This document shows positions 12,216 to 23,699 of a DNA stretch of 64,000 bases, piece by piece. Position 1 is the stretch's first letter. Every line of letters begins with the position of its first letter. Origin of the DNA: Cristatella mucedo (Eukaryota > Bryozoa > Phylactolaemata > Cristatellidae); the NCBI GenBank assembly GCA_009760855.2, contig WPIO01000008.1:9723001-9787000 (forward strand), in the 5' to 3' direction. The notes below the pieces were generated by a model, which was not told the origin of the DNA, made no database searches, and saw only the letters and a list, made by a program, of their open reading frames with translations. The position numbers were made by a program, and so were the translations under genes.

Positions 12216-13939
12216 GACCTTGAGCTCACAGCTCAGGTTAACCTGAGACGCCATGCAAGCAGATATTTACATAGCAAAAAACTACATGTCAACTTATTCT
12301 TCCTAGCTACTGGCAACAGACATCGAATGCCACTTGAAGATTGAAATGCAAGGTCGAAGCAGTCCCAGCATTAACACCGACAGCTCAGGACAGGCAACCC
12401 CAAATCAGTGAATGCAGGACCGTCGGCAGCTATTTTGACTGCACCTTTGCCTGGTACCTACTTGCCAAAAGCTGATCGAGTGGCAAACTTGTTTATAATC
12501 AGCTGCCAGTCTTGGTACACAAAGTATTTTGACAGTATCCAGCTCCAGCTTGCTCCCGAGTTCTGTTATTAGCTGGTCAAGCTGTTTGGCTGCCTTGCTC
12601 TTTATTGCACGTGCGGCCACCCCAAGCCTGAGGGCTGATCATTTGCACATGTCCGGTTTACCATGCCAGACCACACTATTTCCCGGGAATCGGTGAGCTC
12701 CAAACCTCAATCTTGATATGTTAGATATTCAACTTTAGCTTTCACAATTCCTTATCAATTTCAGCAAGTAAGACACAGTCGGACCGTCGGTCATGAGAAA
12801 AGTCTAAGGTAATACACGTTGACCTTCAACCTTAACGCCATGTTTGCAGCAGCTGCCACTGCCAAAAACATGTGTGAACACCTAGCTAGTTCTTCCTTAC
12901 AGACCTGCTTGGCTCGATGCAGCATTTACCAGAGGAGTAGCAAATAGAGGAGTAGCAAACCCTGTAGTGGTTTTGCACTTGGACCTAAATGCAATTGTCT
13001 TGGAATATAACGAATCTCCTGCAGACTAAAGATCCTCAGTTATTTTTTTGCAGCTAGTGACAAAGTCATCTTACTTGTAATCGGCTTCTACTCATATCAA
13101 GCTGAGTTCTTTTACATAAACTGACTCGAGCATGCTCCTTACTTGTGTTATTAGCTTGTTAAATGCTTCGGCTGCCTTGCTCGTTATCGCACGTATGGCC
13201 ACTCAAAGCACGATGCTAAATCTGAGCACAAGCCTGGTTCACTTGGCCAGGCAACCTTATTTCCGGGAATCGGCGAGGTCCAAACCTTACTCTTAAGACG
13301 ACAGATATTCAATTTCAGCTTTAAAAGTTCCCCATTTATGTCAGCTAGGAAAACATAGTTTGACCAGCTTCGGTCATGAGAAAAGGTCACTGTCATTACA
13401 TCTTGACTTTTAATATTAAGGCCAGGTTGGCATAAGGTGGCCACAGCCAAAGCCTGTGTGAGCACCTGACTAGGTTTGACCCACAGACCTGGGCGGCCAG
13501 ATGCTGCATTCACTACTGGACTAGCTTACCCTCTAGTGGTTTTGTATGTCAAGCTAAATGCGATCGTATGAGATTAAAACGAACCTACTAGAGACTAAAA
13601 ATCCCCAGTTCTTACTTCCGAGCAAAAGTCACAAAGTCAAGACAGACTGTGTACTTATGAAGCGTTGAACTGCCGGTGGCATGTTTCCAAAAATAGATGA
13701 GCATAATCTTAATGCCTTATCTAGATTGGAATTCCATATGGTGACTCAGTAAAATCTAAGCATTATTGCTGTGAAACCACTAGGCCTACTAATAATATCC
13801 TTTTAGTTCGGCAGCTCGTTCAGTGAATCCCCAGTGCCCTTCAGTTAATCCCGACAGCAGCTGCAAGCAATACATCACCTTTGGCCAATTGGTTGACCAA
13901 CCCCTCTCTTTATTTCCTTTTAGCTTCTTCCTATTTAGC

Positions 13940-14142
13940 GTCAAAGTTCAAAATCTTTCAGGACTGTCTAACCTGGCCTGCACACAGCAGGTGAACATGG
14001 CCTAGCGCTGACATGGCAACTCCTTCGGACGTTGGGCATGCCCAGAAGAATAAAGCCGTCTGGGGGTGGGAGAGAGAGGCCAGTTTCGCAGGCAGCCAGT
14101 CGCAGGAAGGCAGAAGGACTGTGAAAGGCCTCGATTTCCAGC
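13940..14142 (+). repeat. Dispersed 200-bp repeat, copy 2
   Basis: Same element as 6083-6284, same orientation, with small indels. Both copies lose similarity abruptly at GTCAAAGTTCAAA on the left and TCGATTTC on the right, so these are probably the true ends or a shared truncation. Confidence 0.7.
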
Positions 14143-15282
14143 TTCCTTTTTAGCAACCGTTCTTTGGAGCTCTATGTCGGGTGCCTCATTCCAGCGTTAG
14201 CTGACCACTCCCTCCCTCCCGGGCTCCGGATCTCTAAAGCTGAGCCAGTAGTCTCTAAGCCAGCTGCAGCTCCCAGGTCGCTCCTTAAAAGCGCCACTAC
14301 CCTACACAAGCTAACTTCAAGGTGTACCTCGAAACAGAATCCATAGGTTCGCGAGCAATTGAGTTACTCAGAGGCTCTCATCTTTGAGGCTTACTTTCGA
14401 AGCCCTATCTGCTACCCCTCAGAGCATATACCTTGCACCAGCCCCTGTTCAAATGAATCTTATGGGTGTCGTCTGACTACGTAACCACCGCGATAGTTGT
14501 AGTGTTCGTCGCTCGCCTGCTACTTTTAGGAGCTCAGCATTACATTGGCGGGCTGTCAATTTTTGCTCAGAGTTTTGCTCTGAGCCATTGCATTTAAAAT
14601 AAAACTACCGACACCATATTCCACTCTTCAGTGCCCAGCTGCACTCCTCATTTAATATCGAGTGTGTTTTAACTTTTATGCAACTGGGACTAGAGGAGAA
14701 TATATCAGGACACAACCAACAGTACCTGTATGCAAACTTAACTTATATCGGATTATTACAACGAATTGGTATTGTAATGGCCGATGACAACTGCAACCTC
14801 GGTACTGGTTGACTAATTCAATAAAAAAAATCGCACATAATGTTTGGTTTGTAATCCAGCGAATGGTCCCAATTGATAGTGGCAGAATGTTATGGCTTCT
14901 ACTTTTATAATTAAGAGTTTTAATTTGTATGAGCTAGTTGATCAGAAGCTAGGCAACTCAAGTTGTTCCAGATATTTGCTTATGGTTCAGCCTCGACTTG
15001 AGAAATTTGTGGTCAGTACAGAGAACAGCTTTAAGTAGGAGGTACAAAACCAGCCTGTTTGTGTCGCATCGTTAATTGTCTTGCCTAGATACCAGAAGCA
15101 ATTGTAAAAGAGCTGCCACTTCTGCAATCTGAAAACTCGTTTAGCCCGTGGTCAATATTGTTCAACCAATCATCTGCCATTTCCGAAAGCTGAAAATTCA
15201 TTTCAGCAATTGTCAATATTTCTCAATCAATCACTCCATCAGTCAACCATCAATCAATCTCCAGCATGGGTCAGCTCAAATA
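14143..15282. other. No gene recognised
   Basis: No supported coding block or recurring repeat. AT-richer than its neighbours from about 14550. Confidence 0.25.
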
Positions 15283-15427
15283 ATAAATATAATTCATTTA
15301 TATAGCGCCCTAAGAGAACTTAATCTCTATTCAGGCGCTTCACATATGCCTCGGGGCTCGAGCCCACGACCTCAGTCAGACCTTGGTCGGAGCGAGCACC
15401 TTAACCGCTAGACCAAACCAGCTCGGC
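15283..15427 (-). repeat. tRNA-derived SINE, family A, copy 1
   Basis: Read on the minus strand it begins GCCGAGCTGGTTTGGTCTAG and has an A-box-like TGGTCTAGCGG and a B-box-like GGCTCGAGCCC, i.e. an internal Pol III promoter of tRNA type. A body follows, ending GCGCCTGAATAGAGATTAAG, TTCTCTTAGGGCGC and an A/T tail. That tail is nearly the same as the end of the LINE copies. Confidence 0.8.
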
Positions 15428-15560
15428 AGCTCAGGTATCTCACCTGTAAAAATCCTTGCCCTAATTGACGTCCACGAAAGGGTGTTTCTTGTTCTTCTGT
15501 CAAAAAGCATTTCGCTGCCCTAGCGGCATCTGGCCGAACAGACTGAGCCTGACTGAGTTC

Positions 15561-16297
15561 TGTACCCCGGCTAGGTTCGGTTGGCTGGGACCGGGCGGCT
15601 GTAATGCGGCAAGGGTCACCAGCTAGGCCGGGGTCTGACCTATGGCAGGTGCGGTGGCAAGGGGTCACCAGGGCTCGTGGGTTGGAAAAGTTGGCCGAGT
15701 AAGTCAAACTGTGGGAGGCTCCCGGCCTCGCCGAGTTATACATCTGGATGGGTGCAGGCGTGCTCCGGCGATGCTGCCACGCACGAAAGGCGACGAGTGC
15801 TCAAGGCCCGAGCGGAGCTGGATAGATCGCTCGTTGTTGTGACTTGTATATTCCGCGTTCACCGTGTAGCGTGTTCGTGGTCCCCCCTCCCCCGTGAGTT
15901 GGCGTCTTTCGGCGGAAGCTCTCGTCTGTGGTGGACTTCGACTCTAACTAGCCAAGCAGTTACTCAGCTAGCCGGATCTTTTACGGCGTACGCTCGTACT
16001 GTTGGAATGGAATCGATACAACGGCAGGGCTGTGGAAACCGACTGACCATCTAACTGGCTTGTCTGCGTCGTCTTGCTCCCCCATGGTGTACTGTGTATA
16101 GGACCCTCCCTGTGGACTTGTTTAGTTCCCCTGTTGTTTTTGGGTTTAGAGATAAAGAGGGATAAAGAGGGATTAGGAGGTTTAACCTGACTACCGCTCG
16201 TCTTACCCCAGCTCAGCGGCATGGCGAGCGGCGGCATTTCCAGAGTATGGCTGGGCCAGGGCGGAAATTAGCCTCTGACCCCTGGAATTCGGCTACA
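15561..16297 (+). mobile_element. Solo LTR, family 1, copy 1
   Basis: This 737-bp element begins TGTACCCCGG and ends GGCTACA, so it has TGTA/TACA termini. It is similar along its whole length to 22244-22977. Flanking tetranucleotides are GTTC and GTTG, a near-match target duplication. It has a TATA-like TGTATAGG and degraded polyadenylation-like ATAAAG runs. No primer-binding site or gag/pol follows, so it is a solo LTR, in the same orientation as copy 2. Confidence 0.75.
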
Positions 16298-16386
16298 GTT
16301 GTATATACATTTTGCTGGCTGCATGGCGCGGTCTAATTGAACCCTTCAGCTTCCGGCAAAGCTCGGCTCAGTTCAACTCAGCCTCG

Positions 16387-16415
16387 CTGTATCTCACCTG
16401 CGAGGTGAGATACAG
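16387..16415. repeat. Perfect 13-bp inverted repeat
   Basis: CTGTATCTCACCT, three-base loop GCG, then AGGTGAGATACAG. A perfect short hairpin just right of the solo LTR. Function unknown. Confidence 0.8.
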
Positions 16416-17415
16416 TTGACATTATGGACGTCGACCTGTAGTCGACCGTGTTCTTCTCACTCTAGATGAAGCCAGTGATGTCGAAGTGTCGGCGCCTCGC
16501 TGAAGAGATCTGAGAAAGACAATTGATCCGAGTTTAACGGTTTCTGAATCGGAACAACGAAATGCCGCAAATTTCAAGAATATTTAGATTTAATTTCGAA
16601 AGTTAGTGCACTGACCATTAAATGACTAAGCAAGTCCTCCAGTCGCTGCCGTGAGATGCCTGCCGACTTTAACATTCGGCTGCTACCGGTAATTGTCGTC
16701 GGGTAGTCATTCAGTCCTCGCGGCTGCCGTTCTCGGTCGCCGAGAACGACAGCTTCTCCTCCTCTCTCTGGCAGCAGCTATTCGGACGCCGTAGTATAGT
16801 CGCTGCACGAAACATGCTCCGCAAAAGGTTTCTGGGGAATGCACACATGTAACACTGTATGCCTAACGCCGCAGTGGTTCTGTTCAACCCGCTAACCTTA
16901 TTCTGCATAAATCTGGCTTATCTTATGTAGAAGCACTTTCTTTGCTCACGTTCTTTGAGGTCTGCCCTCGGGCATTGAGCTGAATGCCGACCAGCTAAAA
17001 CGCCCACTGCATTTTAATTCAGTCTTTCCTAGCTCTACATTAGCAAAGCTGATTGCTCTCTTCTGCTTAGCGCAGCGAAGTCAAATGAGACTCGGCAGCA
17101 CAGACTTAGGACTACTAGGTCACGCACCGTCCCCTCTTCCCCTATGCATAGTCTCAGTGAATCCGCTGGAAGCTGCACGACAGAGGTCGCGCATACCCGG
17201 TATGCCTGCATAGTAATTGCAAACGATGCTAGCAGTGCCTATGCTGCAATGGCTCAAAGAAGTCAAAGAGTAAGAGAAGGCACAATGCGAAAAATTGGTC
17301 GACATTTCCCTTACCAGTCCAGGAACTGACATGACCAGCTTTGGAACCGAAGAGAATCGAAGCCTGCGATAATTGAGTTTATCTTTCCAGTGTTGCTGTA
17401 CAATGCGATCAAGTT
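16416..17415. other. No gene recognised
   Basis: No supported coding block. A short palindromic stretch near 16725-16750 (TGCCGTTCTCGGTCGCCGAG) is the only structure noticed. Confidence 0.25.
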
Positions 17416-17582
17416 GGGCATCTGGCATACTAGGTAAGGCGGTTGCTTTCGCGACCTCGGTCCCGAGGTCGCGGGTTCGATTTCTGCGGTGCGCGATTCT
17501 TTGTAGCCACTGCAAACGGTGGTGGTAGCCGTAAAGGTTCTTCTGTCGCTATACAAAAAGAGGCTGTTCAATCAGCTAGGAT
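17416..17582 (+). repeat. tRNA-derived SINE, family B, copy 1
   Basis: It has TGGCATACTAGGTAAGGCGG (A-box-like) and GGGTTCGATTTC (B-box-like), separated by the palindrome CGACCTCGGTCCCGAGGTCG. After the tRNA-like head come CCACTGCAAACGGTGGTGG, CCGTAAAGGTTCTTCTGTCG and AAGAGGCTGTTCAATCAGC. The copy at 44891 is almost the same. Confidence 0.85.
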
Positions 17583-17736
17583 CCATTTAGCACAGCTACC
17601 CAAAAAATGCTTTGGGAGAACTAGCAGCAGCATACAAAGTACTCGATACGGCAGCCCATGGTGGAGCGACTCAGTGACGCTGAATGGTAAAGCTGTTCGG
17701 TGGAGCTGATCAGTATCAGGACGAGATGGCATGCGA

Positions 17737-18130
17737 CTGAAGATGATGGTCAACAGAGCAACCGCGAGCTAGGTTCGACCTGCCACGGTACCGTCAGCGA
17801 AGCCACCAACTCGGGCATATAGTCAGTGGGAGGCCAAATTTAACTTGTATGCTAATAAAAGCTCTTCGCTGATCATTACTTCAGGCCCCTTGCCTACTGA
17901 CTGACTCAATAAACTGCATTTTGCATGCTCTTCCTAAGCAATGCAAGGGATTTATTTGATGGTGTAGCCTCGTCAGAACGGAAACTGCTGCAGCTGCTTC
18001 CACCACGCAACGTGCCGAAGATGACGGTCAACAAGATGATGGTCAAGAGTGCGATCGCGAGCTAGATTCGACCGGTCACAGTGCCGGCAGCGATGCCGCC
18101 AACTCGTAGGAATGCACGGCCATCAGCCCG
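17737..18130 (+). repeat. Imperfect local duplication
   Basis: GAAGATGATGGTCAACAGAG, CGCGAGCTAGGTTCGACC and GCCACCAACTCG at 17737-17815 recur with changes at 18016-18110. I assign no element class. Confidence 0.55.
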
Positions 18131-19520
18131 GCATCTCAAATTGCTCTTTCCCTAGGCTAGCTCGTGTGCTTGTTGGACCTAACGGTCGACGGCAGGACGG
18201 TCGTGGCGGCGCCTGCATTCAGGTCCGTCGCGGCAGGGTTGGCCGTCTCGACTGGAAATACCTATCCATTGTCCTAAGATGCAAGGCACTGTAATGTACC
18301 CACGATATGACGCTTGAAGTAGAACCCTTCATTTATTGTATTGACTTAAGCTCTATTGTCGAGCTGGAGCCTCGAGCCTGTATCGTTAACAATCATCATT
18401 TCTCTAGTGCAAGAGTGTTCTGACCTTTCCTTCTGAAGACACCAATTTCTTCCGAAGACACTTGCACTGAATCCAGTCAGTCCAGGGTCGTCGCCTCCCT
18501 GCACGCAATGCATGATAGCCTGGCACTGACTGACTGATTGCTGCGGTCGAGGCCGCTCGATGTGTTGCTGCGATATTCCTGTGCAGAATAATTAGCTCGC
18601 TACACTCTGCCTCGCCGATGGCCGTTCCGGCTGTTTTCCAAAAATAACCGGCATGCAATCTTAGGCTGATAGATACCTAGCGCGTGGAAATCGTGCATTT
18701 CCTGCCTTATGGACATCAGCGAGCTGGTCTGCCTCTTGAAATGGCTGAGATGTCTGAATGGAGCTAACAATGTGGCCAAGTCACATCCTCGAGTTTCAAT
18801 TCTAACATTCCAAATTTCCAGTGTAATTTCTGACTATGAGCTATCGCCACCGAAGCCAGTGTTAGGACCAAAGTTGGCACCTGCTTTTCGTGGGGTACAT
18901 GCACGGTTTCGTGTGGCAAGCGATACGATGTTTTTTGACATTGGCAAAGCGGCCACTTGTTGAACGACAGATTCGTCGGTGCCTACTGGCTTCTTCTTCT
19001 CTCGTTCGTCAGGTAGATCGATCCCACATGCTTAAAGATCTTATCCATTGCTTCGGAATGCGAGGTTTTCTTTCGTGGTAAGTACTTTTCTGATGCAACT
19101 TCTGAGCTTTTTTGTCGACCCAGAGTCTGAGCTTGGCACGCTCGAGATCAAATCACCGACTTCGGGTCGCTTCCTCAATCAATAGCCGTGCAATCTGAAT
19201 AGCCGTGAATTGATCTGTGATCTCCGACAGCAGAAGTGTATTCTTGCCAAGTAACACGATATACCCTCTAGATCAATGGCTTGATATGCCTAGACCTTCT
19301 AAACAAAAAAGATATGGTCGGTAGGTAACGAGTACTGAAACTCTCTATTTCGGTTGGCAGCAGCATATCATACGTGTGCGGTGAAGGGTTTCTGAGAGCC
19401 GGGCCGAGTTTCGATTGGCTAGAGTTTATTGCACAAAGCTGGGGGGGCACTCAATAAAATTTCGATACGCTGTGCTCGCTTGATTAGCTAAAGTTGATGC
19501 AATTTAGCCAGAGAGTTGCC
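18131..19520. other. No gene recognised
   Basis: Short open frames only, without splice support or motifs. Confidence 0.25.
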
Positions 19521-19524
19521 AGTA

Positions 19525-19735
<211 letters not shown>

Positions 19736-19929
19736 ACGCGTTTGTGACATCATGTCACTAATTCCGAAACTCGCTTTTTGCTTGCAATCCTGCCGTGCAA
19801 TCAGGAGTTCACAATTGTGCAAAACTCTGCAGCCACACTTGTCTGTCACGAGTGTCGAATTTGCCACATAATAATAATACATTTGATTTAGAATATCTTT
19901 ATAATAACTTTGCATTTGCTTCAAAGGAA

Positions 19930-20325
19930 AAATCACACCACTTCCTGAGGAGCTGCACTGGCTCCTAATCAAGCAGCGTCACGACTTCAAGGTTCTGTCA
20001 CTTGGGGCCCTTTCATTATCTGGCTGCAGCCTACCGATCAGAACTACTCCATCACCAGGCAACGAATCGTACAATGCGATGTTCTGAATCGAGCTGTTCA
20101 GCAATACCTCGTACGAACTTGATGATCTTTGGAGACCGTGCGTTTAGTTCATATGCTCTCATAGCCTGGAACGCATAGCCGATACTCATCACAACGGCCC
20201 CTAACATGACGCGACCTGTTTATTAAGGCATTTAGAGAAACTTGGTGATTCGTCATTCGTGTGCATATGCGGGCTCACACTGTGCCTACTTTTGCCGGAT
20301 GCTACCACCAATCATTAGATAATGC
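19930..20325 (+). repeat. LINE fragment
   Basis: It matches the other LINE copies: GAGCTGCACTGGCTCCTAAT (LHWL segment), CGACTTCAAGGTTCTGTCAC, CTTTGGAGACCGTGCGTTTA and TTCATATGCTCTCATAGCCT. It ends in the GATGCTACCACCAATCATTA part of the 3' UTR, before the terminal hairpin. Frames are broken. Confidence 0.7.
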
Positions 20326-21998
20326 TGGCAAAACACTATGTAAGTCAGCCTGAAACCCCAGCGTGCTTCACTGTGGACACGAGAAAAAGTCTTGTTTTAC
20401 GGTCCTGCCACCCGGGCTCTTCCTCCCTTTTTCATGTGTCGATGGTGCGTCTCGGCTGTTGCTTGTCTTCCGGAAATGGAGATGCGTATGCAGGCGGACC
20501 AATGTCTTCCTTACAAAGTTGACTTTTGTCTGTAGGCAAAGCTGAGCAGCCTCTATTTCAACCATCTTTAAGAAAGGCTCGCTGTGGCTATAAATAATTC
20601 GGCCATTTCTTCTTATTTTCCGGTAGAGAGGTCTGCTCTGGGTCGGGCAGCTCTGCTCAAGTTTCTGCCTGAGCGGCTGCTCTATTAGCTGGTGTGTAGT
20701 GCTTCCGTACTTCGAATTTTGAATCGGCGATGAGTATACTGTGAACCACCGAAGAAAGTTGCAATAGTACGGCATGACCACAGTCTGCCTACCAATGTAT
20801 AGAGAAACTAGTCAATTGTCGTCTTTTTGCGGCGCCAGTAGACTAGACTATCGCAAACATTTAGTCGATCGGTTTCTCTTGAATGCCAGCAAGAGTCTCT
20901 GATGTCCTGTAACTTTGTTTTCCGGCCTGCGCTGCTGCTCTATTAACCAGTTCGGTTTTTTATTTCATTTTATTTCGGATGGCGATGTCGCACCGGATCA
21001 ATTGTCGCCGCCAGGCTTCGTTAGTCGCGTTGTTTGCTGCAGCGGCTCGGCAGCAGCCTTGCTCGAGTCGCTGAGGCCTTCGCTGCAGTCAGTCATCATC
21101 GTAGCTCCGCCAGGCAGAGTGTGGCCGCTCTGAGGATCGAGCATGCACGACGTTTACGTTACTGCCGATCGTCCGCCACTCAACTCGCTGCCCTGCCCTT
21201 CATGCTCCGGCATTAAGGATTGTTGGAACAGTGATATAGCGCATTGACACAGCAGTCTTTGGAGTTTAGCTTATCAGCGAGACTTGAATTAGACATGCAC
21301 GACTCGCGATAACCTGCTACAATGCTACTAATAGGGATTCTGAATAAACTGCAGCTAAAGAATGCCAGTCTGAGACGACTCGTGGCTTGCCTATGCCTCG
21401 CACGAGCATGGCATGGCAGCGAACATTGTAACTTGCCGTTTTAGCAACACTTGCAGCAGAGCTCTGGCTGGCACCCAAAACCAGCCACTGATCACTGATT
21501 GCCTTATTAGAGTCCTTATATTGTGTAAATTGTTTTGGAGCTGCAACTCAATAACTGCTGAGATTAAGAGATGCTGTCCAAGATGCTTTTGCAGCTAGGT
21601 TGTTAACCTTCTGTCATGTTGCCGGTGCAGTCTCCAAGACGACTGACTGCTGCACACCTTGGCTACTTACTGGATGAGAACCTCTTCATGGTGCTTAATG
21701 ACGGTGGAGAAAACGACACGTCTATCTCAGGCTTACTGCAATTCAATTACGGACTTCTTCGGCAACTTTTTCGATTACTTGAAGCACCTGCTACTTCTTA
21801 TCTCGTTGTCAGCATAACCACTTCTACGGTTAAGCAGTTGAGGTTTGATCTTCATGAATGAAAAACATTTATCTTCGCACTCATGCCAATTTGTAGCCTT
21901 ACAAGCTGCACGAGCTCTAGCCGAGACCCTGTCAAAACACCAGCACCGCCCCACAGCCAAGAGGCAATAGTGGTTCATTCGGGCCGGAATGGGGGACC
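20326..21998. other. No gene recognised
   Basis: GC-rich stretch with CpGs at about 20980-21210 and several short frames. None has convincing splice signals or a recognisable domain. Confidence 0.25.
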
Positions 21999-22049
21999 CC
22001 ACGCCCTACCTCACGCAGCAAGGCGAGCTTGCAGTTTGAGGTAAGGCGT
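21999..22049. repeat. Short inverted repeat
   Basis: ACGCCCTACCTCA on the left pairs with TGAGGTAAGGCGT on the right (one mismatch), with a 25-base loop. It could be the tip of a palindromic element. Confidence 0.5.
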
Positions 22050-22243
22050 AGCTAGCGCCACCTCAAGCTTTGCGGTGCATCCTATCCTATCGAATGAAAC
22101 GTGGCTGGGTCGCTCTCAGCTTGGTCTGGCTTTTCCGGCGATCGTCCATCGACGGAACTAAGCTGGGGCAGGCGCAAAACGGGAGTACGCAATAATGTGG
22201 GCATTCGGCACGACCACCGTCTTTAAACTAGAGCACACTATCT

Positions 22244-22977
22244 TGTACCCAGGCTAGATTCAGTTGGCTACGACCGGACGGCTGTAATGCCGGTAAGGGT
22301 CACCGGATAGGCCGGGGTCGGACCTACGGCATGGCCGGATGTGCGGTGGCGAGAGGTCACTGGGGGCTTGAGTAGGAGAAGTTGGCCGAATAAGTCGTAG
22401 TGTTGGAGACTCCCGGTCTTGCCGAGTTATACACCTGGATTTGTGCAGGCGTGCTCCAGCGATGCGGCCACGCACGCAAGGCAACGAGTGCCCAAGGCCC
22501 GAGCGGAGCTGGATAGCACGCTCGTTGTTGAGACTTGTATATTCCGCGTTTCCTTGTAGCGTGTTCGTGACCCCCACCCCAGTATGTTGGCGTCTTTCGG
22601 TGGAAGCTCTCGACTGTGGTGGACGTTGACTCCAACTACCCAAGCAGTTACTAAGCCAGCCGGGTCTTTTACAGTGTACGCTCGTACTGTTGGATTCAGA
22701 GTCGGTACACGGCAGGACTATGGAAGCCGACTGACAAACTAACACGTTTGTTCGCGCTTTCGGCGTCGTCTTTCACCCCTTTAGTGTACTTTATATAGGA
22801 CTTTCCCCGGCAGACTTGTTTAGTTCCACTGTTGTTATTGGCGCATCCGATATAATAAAGAGGTCTAACCTGACTGCCGCTCGTCTTACCCTAACTCAGT
22901 GGCATGGCGAGCGGCAGTGGCCGGAGTATGGCCGGGCTTGGCGGGAAATAGCCTCTAGCCCCTGGAACTCGGCTACA
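22244..22977 (+). mobile_element. Solo LTR, family 1, copy 2
   Basis: A 734-bp element from TGTACCCAGG to GGCTACA, bounded on both sides by ATCT (22240-22243 and 22978-22981), a 4-bp target-site duplication. A TATA box (TTATATAGG, about 22791) lies about 60 bp before AATAAA (22854-22859), the expected LTR promoter/polyA layout. Its own target duplication shows it is not the 3' LTR partner of the copy at 15561. No internal retroelement genes flank it. A Gypsy-type origin is likely from the 4-bp duplication but not proven. Confidence 0.85.
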
Positions 22978-22981
22978 ATCT

Positions 22982-23381
22982 GATGAACTAACGACCTCAA
23001 AGGAGGACGGCGGTTCCAAGGCCCTCTACTGTACCGATCGTACGATGGCTGCTACTACCAAGTCCGATAGGAAATTTTGCGTTTAACTCCCAAACAGGAC
23101 TCGTGACAAGACTTAATCTTTGAGAGAATAAGAACTAATTGCCCTTAACCTACCAGGATAATTAATCGGCTTACCTTCGTCTCAGGGAAAAGAAAAAGAG
23201 GGGATCGTCGACCTTTTATTTATCCTGCCGCCGAAGTAGGCAAGCTTCTGAGCAGCGCCTGGTAACCGGGCTAGGTTTTACGGACCGCCTAACCGGATAC
23301 CTCTTAGTTAACACTACCTCAAGCCACGCATTCTCAAGCTCAGCGCAGGCGAATTACAGCGAAGGCAATCTCGGTCGAAGC
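22982..23381. other. No feature recognised
   Basis: Spacer between two solo LTRs. No coding block seen. Confidence 0.25.
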
Positions 23382-23694
23382 TGTAGTTCGATTGCATGCC
23401 ATGCGGGCTGGTACCGCTCCTTTCCTTAACAGCTGGTGGGAGCATCCCCGAGAGGGGCCTGTGCACAGCTGTGGTCAGCTTCTAATGAGGCGTTGACACG
23501 TGGCAATAACCCACTGGTTAACAGATGGTGGATTCACCATCGGGGTCGGCCAAGGGACAGCAGGAGGGGAGGAGAGGAGACTGGAGCATGAGAAGTGAGT
23601 GAAGGCAGTCGTGCATCTTTCGGCTTCGTGCCTTGAGCAATAAACCGTTGGCTTTGTTCACCGGCTGGCTCTCTGATGGGCAAACCAAACTACA
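23382..23694 (+). mobile_element. Solo LTR, family 2 (313 bp)
   Basis: It begins TGTAGTT and ends AACTACA, a perfect 7-bp terminal inverted repeat. The 5-bp sequence GAAGC flanks it on both sides (23377-23381 and 23695-23699). AATAAA at 23639-23644 is set as in the R region of an LTR. No related internal sequence adjoins it. I infer a solo LTR of a second, unrelated LTR retrotransposon; a 5-bp duplication is common in Gypsy, Copia and BEL elements. Confidence 0.8.
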
Positions 23695-23699
23695 GAAGC

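Larger units (their letters stand above)
10085..13640 (+). repeat. Tandem array, about 580-bp units, five copies
   Basis: An anchor reading ACTTGT(A/T)TAATC-like sequence followed by AGCTTC or AGCTGCC recurs at 10085, 10671, 11249, 12487 and 13072, giving spacings of about 578-586 bp. Each unit also carries a CATGCTCCTT-type block, TTTCCGGGAAT, GAGGTCCATACCTCA, CGGACCGTCGGTCATGAG and CTCTAGTGGTTTTG. The third unit is cut at about 11736 by a (CT)n tract plus a decayed LOTUS exon, after which the array resumes. Units are clearly diverged, so this is an old array. Confidence 0.85.

Noticed and set aside
20915-21216. Possible exon in the GC-rich stretch at 21.0-21.2 kb
   Set aside because: I compared it with the 1.6-1.9 kb Ala/Leu-rich exon, but only short matches exist and no good splice pair frames it.
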